Source: Ianthella basta (Eukaryota; Porifera; Demospongiae; Verongiida; Ianthellidae). Taken from it: DNA of 64,000 nt. Made by a program: the position numbers and the translations under genes. The stretch spans positions 13,317,123 through 13,381,122 of the forward strand of contig OZ025868.1 of NCBI GenBank assembly GCA_964019415.1, written 5' to 3'. Every line of letters starts with the position of its first letter. Within the stretch, counting starts at the first letter, position 1. Below, one piece after another: positions 10,961-23,377 of the stretch. The notes beneath the pieces are model-generated. The model did not search any database. It was not told the DNA's origin and saw nothing but the letters and a program-made list of their open reading frames with translations.

Positions 10961-11684
10961 TAGTCTCGCGCGCCAGCCCCTATTATTGCGCAATCGCGCT
11001 TAGAATAGGGTCTGGTCAGACTTGACATGTTTTCTGGATCTCTACTGGAATTTGAGTAGACCAATCAGATTGCAGGAAAGGTGTTTGCGGTTAACAAACT
11101 CCTTTGATCTTGGACAAGGCAGCATGCTGTTCTTCAGAAAGAAGGTTTTCCACCTCTTCAGGGAATTGTGTACTCCGGATTCTGGCTTTCGGCGTGCTGG
11201 AGTGAGTCCATAAAGAGCGACGAGACGGAAATAGGCACTTTAGCCCAGTGACAGAGCTGCGCGTTGGCTAGAGAGTTACAGTGTAGTGGAACGCGGCTCC
11301 AACGAGCTACAACTCCGACTATTCGCTCGTTGAGGACGCGTCCCAGTATATTGTGACCCTTTGGCAGACGAGCAGCTCTCACTTACGTGTACCGTCCAGG
11401 TTGACTCCTCAAACGGCCGCGCATGACAACTGACAACTTTGTGTACTGGCGAAATTGACAGCAATATCACCGAACGCTTCTTCCCTACAACGCTGAGTAG
11501 TTCGGAGCGTTCACCGTGGCTGCTTCGGGTCCTGCTCGCCGTATAATCCAAAGCTCTAAAGTGGCTTTGATGGTGTCACACATTCCGCACATTCAATGGT
11601 GACCCAGGAACCGGTCAAGTCTGACCAGACCCTATTTCTCCGCGATTGCGCAATAAGGGAAATAGGGGCTGGCGCGCGAGACTA
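10961..11684. mobile_element. 724-bp non-autonomous DNA element with 9-bp TSD
   Basis: The ends are long inverted repeats: TAGTCTCGCGCGCCAGCCCC at 10961 and its complement ending at 11684, continuing about 65-70 bases inward (GGGTCTGGTCAGACTTGAC on the inner side). The exact 9-bp word GTGACTGTA flanks both ends (10952-10960 and 11685-11693). A 9-bp duplication with long inverted ends is the pattern of Mutator-like (MULE) elements; assignment to that superfamily is inference. No transposase is encoded. It sits in the copia LTR, so it is the younger insertion. Confidence 0.8.
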
Positions 11685-11696
11685 GTGACTGTATCA

Positions 11697-11713
11697 CACG
11701 CACACACACACAC

Positions 11714-11764
<51 letters not shown>

Positions 11765-11879
11765 ACACGCACACAAACACACACACGTGCACGCACGCAA
11801 ACACACACACATGCACACACACACGCGCGCTCGCACACACACATGCACGCACACCACATGTATACACACGTGCACGCAC

Positions 11880-11927
<48 letters not shown>

Positions 11928-11940
11928 GCACACACACACA
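11697..11940. repeat. CA microsatellite with CG-rich interruptions
   Basis: (CA)n alternates with segments of CGTGCACGCACGC and GCGCGCTCGC. The alternating purine-pyrimidine runs favour Z-DNA. It lies next to a P450 exon 2 relic, as similar tracts lie next to exon 2 in the intact genes. Confidence 0.95.
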
Positions 11941-11957
11941 CCTGCTAATCCAATAAT

Positions 11958-11992
11958 CATCCTTGAAAAACTGAAGAGGTTTGTGAACATAT
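11958..11992 (-). pseudogene. P450 exon 2 relic
   Basis: The minus strand reads a splice acceptor CTGCAG followed by ATATGTTCACAAACCTCTTC, which is the start of exon 2 in the P450 family (Tyr-Val-His-Lys-Pro-Leu). The match to P450-3 exon 2 and the adjoining intron continues to about 12010. The rest of the exon is replaced by the CA tract. Confidence 0.65.
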
Positions 11993-12164
11993 CTGCAGAC
12001 ACGGGGAATTCATTTACGACGATGACTATGCAAAATTGTTTCTATCCAAAAGAAGTTGTTAATCATTGGTTTCAGTGAAGCAATCTTCGTACATGAGGTG
12101 GATATCTCTACATACATGATGTCAAAAATGGGATCCTGAGCAAGAAAGATGGCCAGCATTTACC

Positions 12165-12400
12165 TGCTACCCCTGCTAAATTTAACATTTACAACCTTGA
12201 TGAATGGACAAAGTGGAGAAATGCTTGAGCAGCTTCACATGGCGTCCAGGAAGGCAAAAAATGGCAAAAATGATCACACACAAAGCACCCACAAGGGCCC
12301 ATGTGTGAATTCAAAGTTCGGAAGAACATTATCTATGAAAGAGTGTGTTTCAACCAGAGAATACAGCATGACGAAGAAACAGCGGAATTCAAAGAATACA
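12165..12400 (+). pseudogene. Ty3-type gag fragment
   Basis: Two pieces of a retroelement gag are visible in different frames: FNIYNLDEWTKW (12178 on) and FKVRKNIIYERVCFNQRIQ (about 12313-12370). Both match the usual sequence of Ty3/gypsy gag proteins, where a DEW-KW segment and an N(V/I)I(F/Y)ER--FN-R-Q segment are about 70 residues apart. The middle has been deleted and a TGA interrupts the first piece. It is unrelated to the minus-strand Ty3 element further left. Confidence 0.6.
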
Positions 12401-12424
12401 CCTGCCTGTATATATAGATACCTA

Positions 12425-13179
12425 TCTATGGTATGGAATAATCCATGGGCTCCATGGTAGTTATATAACTAACTATAGCTAGCTAGTTAGCTATACACTC
12501 AAGATAAGCTGGTAATTAAATGTGTATAAATATTATTTATTACCGTTACCTCCACAGTATTACTGCCAACTATAGAATGATATATGCAGTCTGGGCATTG
12601 TTACTTTTAACATGGCCAGACTGTTATAGGTGTTTCTGTTCATTGTTTATTATAATTAGTAGCATTGTATATTTGTACAGAATTGATTCAGTATTAAGCC
12701 TTATGCCAAGTATAGGTATACAGATAGAAAGTCATATACTCATCATGGCTGCATGTGTATCCATAAAACATGGGCACTGTGCAATCTGTTATATAGATGC
12801 ATGGAAGGTCAAATTGGTAATAGAGCTAGAAAATCAAAGATGATGCACAGGATCTGGGCGTTGGTCTTTCCCGCCAGAAACTGGATTTGAAGTGACTGCA
12901 AGTGGTTAGATAAGTCTCTATAAGCTAGAAATGCAAAGTGTATAGAATGATGAAGGATACACATGTACCCGGCTGCAGCCCTCCATGTATAACAATAATA
13001 CACTGACTTTGTACTAGAGAGTATACATGAGTTTGTGCATAAGTTTGCACAAAGTGAAAACTATGACAGTTAATGATAACAAATATTATATAATTATGCA
13101 TGACAAGAGAACCATGCACTTTGACCACCCATATCGATATCTAAGCCATTATATATATATATATAGAGAGAGAGAGAAT
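12425..13179. other. AT-rich spacer, no gene seen
   Basis: The stretch holds short palindromic GCTAGC/TATA runs and, at 13150-13178, a (TA)n followed by (GA)n. No reading frame in it resembles a known protein. Confidence 0.6.
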
Positions 13180-13752
13180 TACCGTATCCGCTCTAAAAAT
13201 TCGTCATTCTAATTTTCGTCCGGGAAAAAATATGCTCAGGTGTACTCTAATGGTGACGAATTTCCTGTCCCTCTAATTTCCGCCATTGGCCTCTAATTTT
13301 CGTCATGAGCAGGAAGTGTTCTAAATATTCGTCGGAAATGCCTGCAATATGGCTGCGACGGCCAAGGAACAAAGCCTAGGAGCAAAGCCAACAACGCTCG
13401 CTGTCGTCTTTGTCCTTCTGGCATTGTTCCGTTCGTCTATGAGCCTCTCGATGGTGTGTATGTCGTTCATTTTCCTTTTGGTGCAACAGTGGAGTTCAGC
13501 GATCGCGAATCGCCCCAGATCCTTCTCGTTTGGACGGTAGCCTCGCACTGCTGTTCGCACGGTCAACGTGAAAGCGGCCATTTCAGCAAGGAACGCCCAT
13601 ACTGAAAAGCTCTCTAATGTTTCGCCTGCGCTCTAATGTTTCGTCCGAAAACTCTAAATATTCGTCACCTTCGACCATTCCAGCTCTAATTGCCTCAAAA
13701 GACGAAATTTTCGTTGCACTAGGAGTGACGAATTTTTAGAGCGAATACGGTA
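13180..13752. mobile_element. foldback element with TACCGTA ends
   Basis: The left end TACCGTATCCGCTCTAAAAA and the right end are inverted repeats matching at 26 of 27 positions. Inside, a degenerate word of the form CTCTAA-TTTCGTC recurs at least six times in both directions (for example near 13209, 13264, 13290, 13318, 13612 and 13650). A minus-strand frame of 86 codons (13321-13581, starting MAAFTLTVRTAV) lies in the middle, but I recognise nothing in it. The target duplication may be TA. Confidence 0.7.
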
Positions 13753-13782
13753 TAGCTGTGCAAGCATACAGGTACAAACAGG

Positions 13783-14302
13783 CATAACGTGGCTAGTAGG
13801 TAGTTACTCGAGCACTCGTGTAGTGATTAACTGCATCTCACTGTAATTTAGGACGTTTCGGCCACGTAGGCCTTCATCAGCTGATAAACTGAAAGTTAAT
13901 GATAACAACTGGGCAGGCGGTTGATTCGAGTCACAGGGGATTTGATGTCCCGGTGCCACATGATCCAGCAGATATCAGTTGCCCTACAAAGAGGCAACGC
14001 TGCCTCGGTGCTGGGCACCATGGAACAATGTAATTTACTTGACAATTAATTACTATTCAGACATTGCATAGGTGGTGCTGTGCACTGCCTATTAATTACT
14101 TTGACTCTGTTATTAGTCATCACATCATTACAACAATTGTCATTTTATCATAAAAAAGTGATACAGAAAAAAAAAAAAAAGATAATTATATAATTTCAAT
14201 TTCAGTTTATCAGCTGATGAAGACCTACGTGTCAAAACGTCCTGAATTACAGTGTATTGCTACGCAAGTGCTCGAGTAACTACCTACTAGCCACATTACG
14301 TT
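13783..14302. repeat. inverted repeat with ribozyme-like core in each arm
   Basis: Arms of about 105 bases (13783-13892 and 14205-14302) are inverted copies: both contain GGCTAGTAGGTAGTTACTCG in one direction. Each arm carries CTGATGAAG, a short stem and (G/A)AAACGTCC: minus strand 13880-13851 and plus strand 14214-14242. This resembles the conserved core of hammerhead ribozymes and motifs seen in Penelope-like retroelements. The middle 310 bases are not recognised and include an A-rich run at 14167-14180. Confidence 0.6.
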
Positions 14303-14604
14303 CCGTAGCAATGAGTCACTATATATGCTATCATTGACTGCTATCAAACAGGCATAAATTGACAGTAATTGATCAATGCATTTATATTAATTGACAGCTG
14401 AAAAAACTAATGAAATAATCAAATTTGCTTGTGGCTATACAGCCATAAGGATAAGGACCTTCATACTCGAGCATGTGCAGTCATCTACAGCATTATGCAG
14501 CTATAATATAGTGAGACTGCTAAACTGCATGACCTATAATTGATGCATTTTTATGCTCCGATTTGTTATCTGCCAGTGTTCCATACAGCAAACTAACTGT
14601 GGGG

Positions 14605-17600
14605 CTAGGCCAACCTCCGGGACTCATACTTCACAAACACTCCGTGCTTTGGCTTGAAAGAGATACCAGACATGACCTCCAGAGGAACCTTCGGGGTAGC
14701 AGACAAAGGAAAAGAAACGAATTTGGTCACTTTCTTTGTATACTCTGATATTGACAATTAATCACAAAAGATTCTAGCTACATCGTATCCTAAAAGTTAA
14801 ATTTAGTCAGATTTCCTCACAGACCGTACCACTTGTTCAATAGCATACATGCATGCCACCACTGACCTTCACATATTAGTAGAAAGCACTAATATATTGT
14901 TTAATACTTTTCACTTGTTATATGCTTTCTTGTATGCAACACAGTGATAATGTTTGATTATAATGTTTGGTTGGCAGGGTTTTAGTTGGCATGTTGCTGT
15001 TATGTTCACTGCGATATTATTGCTTGTCTTGCGTAGTTATATCTTTTGTCATCACATGACATTGTACTGTTTGAGTTGACAGAGCCTTATATCGTTGCAG
15101 TTAGTTAGCGTAATGTGTGTGTGTATAGCTATAGGTTGTCTTTGTGGTGTCTAGTGTTATGGAGTTGCTTGATCGGTTCATTGCCTATTCATTTGGTTGT
15201 TCTTCGCAGACAGGATTGACAGCATAATATGTATTTGTTATACCACGGGTGAGTGCGTCTAAAATTCATATACAGAGAAGCGCCATGGTATAAGCAGCTT
15301 CGTCCCCAGCCCCGCTTCCACAAAAATGGCTGCCACCCACGAAAAGTGGGTCTGGCACATTTCGCCACATTTCTTGGTCTTGCTGACTCAGCATTACCAG
15401 GATCCTAGAGAGCCAATCAGATTGCGGTTGCCATGGCAACGGGGTATATAATTATATATATATATATATATATGTATATACTTTAGATTAGTGGTGTATC
15501 TTGTAACTTGCACTGTATCTGGCAACTCATGCAGCAAAAATCACCGTTATTCATTGGATTACTACACTTTACTCATTAGTAGGCGCCACAGCAAGCATGG
15601 GCTGTACTCGAAAAGGTAGGCTACATAACCTCACCTTGGTCTCTGGAGCCAGCACAATCTTGAACTTGCTGACAATCTCAATGAGTGCCATCTTTGCCTC
15701 CAACAGCGCAAATCTCATTCCAATACAGCTTCTTGGACCGTAACCAAAGGGCATGTGAGCACAAGGATGACGCTTGGCCTTCTCCTCAGGAGTGAACCTG
15801 TATTTTAGAATGTGAAAGGACACCCATATTATGGGTCAGGTCAATGGTTCTACAAAGTCAATATACACAGTACAATGCATGCATATACCATAGCATAGCA
15901 GAATACAAGGCAATTTGCATGCAATGTATATATAACTACTGAAATGTAACACTGCTAGCACAGTTACTGGTAAAGAACAATCTCACACTGATTGCACCTG
16001 TCAGGATTGAATTCTTCCGGGTTTGTCCAAACATTAGGATCACGATGAAAGCTATCGGCAAAAAGAAAAATTAGAGCTCCCTTCTTGAACTGAACACCAT
16101 TCAGCACACAGTCTTCATTGCAGAGGCGAGCAAGTCTGCAGTTTGAGGGCAGAAAAACTTTCTATCATTATTTATGATCATAGCTTCGACATAGTGAGAC
16201 TACATAATTGGAAAACATAATTATGGTGTTTGTTAAGCTCACAATAATAAATGAGGAGTATATTTGGTAGGGGGATTCCCCCACTTCTGCTTATAATCAC
16301 ACTCCATGAAAATTTGGCAAACCATTAGGATCAAACAGTCTCCCCTTACTTCTTGCCTTTTAAGATCCTCCCTCTTACTCGGAGTTCCCTTGTCTGCCAT
16401 AGTCCAGACCCATTTCTAACCATTAACTGGTGACGTCATACTAAATAGAGGCCGGAAGTGATCGTGCTCGAGACTATCTCCCCCACCCCTTGAAGCACTG
16501 TAAATGATGGTAAACCACAAATCAGTCGAGTATAATATATTTGTCTGACCAGTATTTTGCTGATGGGGTGCGCACTTTCTGTTAATTCAAAATAGTCCAT
16601 CTATTCTATCCATCTAATACTGCAGTGAGTGGGCTCCCGACAAATGGCATATTCTTAGAATTCAGTGGCGAGTAAACTACCACAATGAAAAGAGAGAAAA
16701 AGAGAGTGACAGAGGAGGAAATTGAGTCACCACAAGAGAGCAGAGGCTGACAGTTCCACAACAATATTATTATTACGTTGGCTAGGAATGTAGTAGAAAG
16801 CAGCAAGCATGTAGCACAATTGCAGAGTGTGCAAGTGAAAGAGTGGGCAGAGGTGGCCATGGGCAACAGAATAGGAGGTGCATGCATGGAGGCACATATA
16901 TACAGCACTAGTTTTGTGTCCTGTCAATCATATACTGTGCAATAAGTTTACAGACATCATGGGGGCTGGAAACAGGACTAATACAGCATCTTGCACCATT
17001 TCATATTGGAGATCTGTTCCCAGAGCACATGAAATGTAGTGGTAGTAAGATAAATTTACCAATAATTATGTTTTTTCTCACTGTGTAAGTGACATTCATA
17101 TGTTCACATTACTTCGACCATTCAAGATACCCACCATATCCCACATCCAATCATTAAGAACACCTAATAAATAACAACCAAGTACTGTACACAGTGCATA
17201 GTCTCACACACCAGCCGATCCTGTGTTTTTTGTGGATTAAGAGAAATAGGGGCTGCCGCACTAGACTACACAGAGCAGCCCACTAACTTACAGTGGTGCA
17301 ACAGGGTACATCCTCAGAGTCTCATCAAACACCATGTCAAGATACTGCAGCTCATGTGAGGCATCATACATGGACTTGTCCTGAATGAGTAAAGACAATT
17401 ATTCAATTATATAAAAAATAATACACTAACAGAAATTGAATTACACTGACAGGGTTATCTTCAAAGAACTCATGAATCTCATTAGCCAGTCTCTCCTGAA
17501 CTTCAGGGTGGGTAGCCAGGAGGTAAGTTGTGAAGGCAAGGGCTGTGCTAGTGGTTTCGTGACCAACTAATATGAATCCAACAGATTCTGCAACAATCTC

Positions 17601-20600
17601 TCCCCTCTCAAGTCTTTTCTGTGTCTCACTGTCACTGGCATCAATCATCAGCTGAAGGAGGTCCTTGCGCTGCAGACAGTGAACACAGTGTACAGCTCCC
17701 AAGAGGTGTAAAGATGTAACAAGAAGATTAATCAATATTTGTTTCAAGCATAAACTACAAAGCCAAGGTAATTGGATGAACTTAATGCCATAAACAACAT
17801 GAAATTGTACAGATTCGTTAGGCAAATATATGACTCACTGTGGCACAATTGTTGAACTCCTTCTGCCTTTCTTCAATAATCTTAGTTGCTGAAATCTCCA
17901 GAAAATCTGCTGCCTTTCTCACATCCAAAAATTGCACAAGGTGTTTCAACAGAGGCTCCAGGAAGGGAAGAATAGCTATATACAATGCAAGAAGGGATGG
18001 ATGGATGCATATATATATATATTAATATAATTATTATATTGTTGGTTGCCATGGCAATGCCAGAAAGATCAAAGTGAACTAGTCTTTCCAGTTCAAAAAA
18101 CACGAGGGACATCTACACCCCTAAACTCGAAATATTTGCTAGAAACTTCACCTTCTGCATACTGTGCATGTTCAGTAGGTCAAATTAAATAGTTGCAGAT
18201 GTGACATGGCTGATGGCCTCAAAGACGGAACGTCTATATGTTTGCATGCGGGTCTTGCAGTCTCTAATCCAGACAGAGTAGAAGTCACCTAGTGAAAGCA
18301 CACAGAATGCTTTCAAAGTGCACTTCTGACTGCTTTTCTGATTGGCACAACATTATGAAAGAGGATGCACATGTTACACTTTATGTTGGAGGAGGAATAT
18401 GCTGGCTCAAAGATTCAAAGGTTCACTTGTCTCCGCCATTATTGACCAATGGCTGTCAAATTGGATTGCTTTCCATATTTAACAAGAAATGCAGATATTC
18501 TGTTTCATTACATTGTTGAAGTTTACTAAGTAATTGTAAATTAAGTAAGTTTACTAGTAACTGTAAATTGTACATTCATTCAACAATGTATTCATTCAGA
18601 TGTCATGTATGAAACCCCCACTCGAGATGAGACTGATTCATAAGCACGCCACACTTGGGTGCTTTCTACCCTTGCGCCTTATGCTTATATCACCTAATCC
18701 CTCCTGAGAGAATCAACTAATTCATAATGGACATTCACAGCATTTCATATGTAGCAAGTGAATATGCATGACATTGTATATTACTAAACATCCACAAAAC
18801 TAACAATTACTTTCTTGAATTATATGCACACTTGTTTCCTCAGACAAGAAACCAGGTGCCAATCAGCATAGAAAAACTTACTTAAAATCAATTGCATTAG
18901 AATCAAGGCACTTGGACGATCACCCCTTTTTGGAGGAGATGCTTCCCTGAACACTTTCACTGCTGCTTCAAACAGCTTCCCTCCCTTCCCACCTTGGACA
19001 TCAAGAGAACGACCAAAAGCAGTTGACAGGACCACCTCCAATGTCATCTTGTTGTACAGCCTGAAGGATATGAGGTACAATTGCCATTTTCCTATCAGCT
19101 AAATTATTCTAGAATGTTTGAAGAATCACTGGATCTTAATGAGAGTGCTGCAATTATAATAAACATAATTTACACCTTACCTTATATCTTAAGGCTATAA
19201 TTATAATAATTTTAGCCGCAACTAAAGTTAGTGTTTTGAAACGCCCATTATTGTTTTGCTGGGTACCAATTGTAGAGATTTTCAAGTTTTCTGTAACTAA
19301 ATGTATTTCCCTGTACAAATAGGCTTCATGGGCATACTTGGGTACCCATTATATCATTGTGGGGAACTTTGTACTACTCATCGAATTAATACATGTTTAA
19401 AATGAGAAATTGTAAAAAATGAAGGAGTCCATCCACAGACCAGAGTAAAGAGCACTATTTAGCTATCAAGTAACAATATACACCACTAATCTAACTAAAT
19501 AATATAATTAAATAATATAATTCACAGAGGCTACAGAGGATGCTGCAGACAAGTACTCAGTATGCATACAAACTATGAAGAATTATGTAATAAATAACTC
19601 TACATAGCACAGTCAGACAAGTTAAGATAATACAACAAAAGCACTAGTCTTACTGAAGTGATTCCACTGTTTCCCCAATCTCTGCTGCTGCACTTATCTT
19701 ATCAGCAAGTCGTGATGTACTCTCCTTAATAAGAGGCTCCATCTAAAGGAGAAAGGAGTATCTTTACATTGTAAGTTGTAAGTCATGCTGGTGGACATCA
19801 AGTGTGCACTTAACTTGCTATAATCGTTAATAATTAAATTTTAACAGTATAAAAGAAGCCTGTTGCATGTATCCTATGTAGGGATTGCCTAGTCTCGCGT
19901 AGCCAGAGATGGAGTCAGAGCAAAACTGGCAGTCTGGCCACGCGAGACTTGGGATGGCTGTGGTTGTTTGTATGCTGCAATACAAACGAAAAATAGCCCT
20001 ACTCCTGAACCGAAGCAAGAACCGATAAAATGAAATGCCAGCAAGGAAGGGAGGCTGTACAGTTTACAGAGCTAACCTTACTTCCAAGTGCCGGGAGCCG
20101 TCGTGCACAAAGCGTCGACGGTTTTCCGTGTTTCGTCTTAGCTCCCGAGGAGTCCACAGTTCAATGAAGCTTTCAACAGGTAAGTGCCTTTTGTAGGTTA
20201 GATAGCTCTGCGAGCCAGTCCACAAATCGAGGTTTCCAAGTCTTCGTGAGGCGCAACGCGCCATTTTAAAATGAAGTACTCACATAGCTATGTACAACGG
20301 TTGGTCGCTTAGTCTTCTTTAAAGCTTTGGGCCAATAGCCCCACAACGTGGTCAGATGAGTGTTCTCAAGTGCATACGGGAAAGGCTTCAGCCGCCGTTA
20401 GCCAGCGCGCCGTTTAGAATGACAGCCATGGTGATTGTATCAGTAGGCCGCCATTGTATTTACTGCGAGTAGCTTCCGGTGGACTATTCTGAGTTCACGT
20501 GCCGCAATGCGAAGTCTAGGTTCTAGCTGCCACTTCCGTTCCGCTCCACAATAAAAACATGAGGGCCATAAAACCTGCATTGCTGTCCTGTGGTTGTGGC

Positions 20601-21639
20601 AATGTACCATATCTGGGCTTAGCTAGCTAGCTATGCTCCATAAAAGTGAAGAATACTATCTAGAAGGAATAAAAAAATTCTACAAATGCTACTAAAAGAT
20701 GTAGGGCTGGCATAAAAACTACAGAGACAAGGAAAGGCTACTACACAGTGGAACATTCACAATTGTCCCTACAGGCAAGAGTGTAGTATTATAAGGTGCA
20801 TCACTCTTCAATGTAGTAGTTTTGTAGAAAAATTGTTATTCCTTCTAGTAATTATGTGAACTACTAAGTCTTATACACAGCTGATCAAGCAAGAAATACA
20901 CACACAGCACACCACCGAGCAATCCATTCTTACTAAACAACCTAGCCCCAATTTGTATATATAGAATCACTGCTCGCCCTGGTTTCCTTATATCTAACAC
21001 TTAAAACAAGTAATACATGCACACCACACCCTTGGATAGTCCATTCTTATGGATGTTGTGCCTGTGTGTGAATGTGCCCTTGCTGTGTGTGGAGGGGGAA
21101 GGGGATGATAGAATAGGAAACGCATTCTGTAAACATACCAATTTTATCTTATGAGTACTGAAAGCTGGTGAGAGAATATTCCTTCTCTTCCTCCATTCAT
21201 CACCATAAGCAAAAAATAGATTGTCGTACAATTTACCATCAATGTGAGTTGACAGTATGTTATGTTGATCCTGTTGGTAGCAGCATAAGAAAATAATACG
21301 CACAATCAATGAAATTGTTAACATTGGAACAGATTCAAATTAGCACAACTTGACAATGTATACAATCATACCACATACCACATCCGAATGGTATATCACC
21401 AGACTCAAATGGAAGTAGGGATCAGAGCACTATTTATCATAAGTAAGACAATTACCATTCTATCTGCAAACTTGTCAAAGTGCTTCACAGTAATCTCTCT
21501 GCAGAGGTCCATGTCAGCAATGACATAGACTGGTGTTGTACCAACGAACATACTAGAATATGAAAAGCAAGAGAAAATGAAATAATTATTTATGAATGTG
21601 AAAGTTACTTAACATAGTACTAATGAATGTGAGTGTATA

Positions 21640-21682
<43 letters not shown>

Positions 21683-21683
21683 C

Positions 21684-21715
<32 letters not shown>

Positions 21716-21847
21716 GTGTATACATGTCTATGTATATGTGTGTGTTAATGTGAACGTGTGTGCAAATGCATGTGTGTGTGTAAATGCATGTGTGTGTGCT
21801 GCGTGCATGTGTTGTGCAGTTGTGTGCACATGTTGTAAGTGCATGTG

Positions 21848-21945
<98 letters not shown>

Positions 21946-22751
21946 TGTGCATGTGTATTGCTTATGTAAGTGCACATTGTACTATTATTATTTCTGAGTG
22001 GGAGTTTAGTATCAGAATATAGCAAACTGTAATGATAAAGTGTTCTTACAACCTACCCCGAAACAGGACCATAGGTGGAGGTGATATGTTGGAAAAGGTC
22101 ACGGTTATTCTGCAATAATGAGAACAAGTTTGAGTGAGTAACATTGAGAAATTCTCTTATTTTAGCTTTAGCACAATAAGTGGTCATTTCCTTGCCCTTG
22201 CTAGGAGTGAGGTGTGCGATTTTACATAGCTATACTATTACTCCCGTAGTATACTGTGCTGTAGCTATACTGTGCTCTTGAACGGATTAACACCAGTAGG
22301 AAGGGAGAAGACCCAAAGTATAGTACTTGCAGCTACGTATAAACACTATCCATGCAGATATGTTACTCTAATAGATGATACAGTGCATAATCATGACTGA
22401 GAAAAGAATAAAGGGCAGATAACTATAAACTTGGGTGAGATGAAGAAAGTGATGGTTAAGTAGGAAATGAAGATGCATTGGTTGTGATGATAAGGAGCAG
22501 GCTGAGAGAGAAGAGATCTGCATGTACATTGAGCCAAGTGAGTGAAGACATGAAGTTGCCAAAAAGCTGATGCCCTTGGAGCAATGATCATGGGATGCTT
22601 GGTAAAGAAATTACTTCATAGCATATAAAAACAGCATTCGAAATTACATTTACTGTGCCAAAATCTTCTCCTGTACCTTACTTAAAGGGCTTACTGTATA
22701 TAGAGGGAACAATCATCCATGTCTTTACAACTCACTGCTTACAGCAAGGGG

Positions 22752-22846
<95 letters not shown>

Positions 22847-23377
22847 CTAGCTACACAATAGTGTGAATAAGGATATGATGATACTTACATCAAACTTTCT
22901 AAACAAATCCATATTCCCCAGTAGTGCCTTGGGTTTGGGACCTGTTATCCCAAGTTCCTTGAAAAATTGAAAAGGCTTGCGGACATAACTGCATACACAT
23001 TCAGAGGTTAAAATGCAATGTTAGCAATATAGTCCACATGCACACAAACACATACACACATACACGGGTTAAATTTCACATCTGAAAATACAATCAGCTA
23101 CCTAATGCATGCAGCCAAATTTGCTTACAGGTTTCTTAATGGTTTCCTGTAGCAATACTAGAATATGTACCACATTAGTTTATAGCTGTATATATACTTT
23201 TAACACTTAGCAGGGATGCTGGTAACCAGGCATGCAGAGAGGTTTGCCAGTACATCCCCTTCCTTCCACTACACTGCACCCAAAAAAACAAGAAAAGATG
23301 GTTCCTTACCTGTAGTAGAGGTATACTAGACACAGAAGAACTAGAAGTTCCACCACTACAGGAGTACTCAAGAACAT
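14605..23377 (-). CDS. cytochrome P450 (CYP3 clan), P450-1
   Basis: This is a haem monooxygenase, expected in the endoplasmic reticulum membrane and reduced by NADPH-P450 reductase. Exons 2-13 on the minus strand are 22988-22889, 22109-22057, 21552-21456, 21270-21139, 19742-19654, 19060-18882, 17975-17839, 17669-17451, 17380-17292, 16135-15998, 15797-15635 and 14688-14605 (stop TAG). Every junction has GT-AG and the phases agree. Motifs: C-helix WRKRR, I-helix VGHETTS (the usual Ala is Val and the Tyr of its paralogues is His), ETLR, and the haem loop [10 protein letters not shown]. Exon 3 is one codon shorter than in the paralogues. The nearest exon 1 (23377-23310, unit iv) has lost the normal ATG but keeps an in-frame ATG five codons on; its anchor has a Gly-to-Glu change. 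Unit v (26762-26844) offers an intact alternative and would give 520 residues. Confidence 0.88.
17199..17268. mobile_element. 70-bp mini-element of the TAGTCTC family
   Basis: It begins TAGTCTCACACACCAGCC and ends GGGGCTGCCGCACTAGACTA, an inverted pair like the ends of the 724-bp element at 10961. Near-identical 9-bp words flank it: CACAGTGCA (17190-17198) and CACAGAGCA (17269-17277). It is an end-to-end remnant with the middle deleted, sitting in intron 10 of P450-1. Confidence 0.65.
19890..19950. mobile_element. 61-bp mini-element of the TAGTCTCGCG family
   Basis: TAGTCTCGCGTAGCCAGA at the left is mirrored by TCTGGCCACGCGAGACT at the right. The flanks GGGATTGCC and GGGATGGCT could be a decayed 9-bp duplication. 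It lies in intron 5 of P450-1. Confidence 0.5.
20060..20560 (-). other. GC-rich island in intron 5 with a candidate exon
   Basis: This 500-base stretch is much richer in CG than its surroundings and contains a CACGTG box (20496-20501). On the minus strand an ATG at 20264, in the context AAAATGGCG, opens a 61-codon frame (MARCASRRLGNLDL...) that ends at 20082 exactly at a good donor (GAA/GTAAGG). Nothing in the peptide is familiar. It may be the 5' end of an inserted gene or retrocopy. No second exon was found. Confidence 0.35.
21641..21950. repeat. TG microsatellite
   Basis: Two (TG)n blocks, at 21641-21720 and 21843-21945, are joined by a degenerate TGTGCATG segment. They lie in intron 3 of P450-1. 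Confidence 0.95.
22755..22846. repeat. CA microsatellite
   Basis: This is an uninterrupted (CA)n tract of about 85 bases in intron 2 of P450-1. P450-5 has a similar tract in the same intron. Confidence 0.97.
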
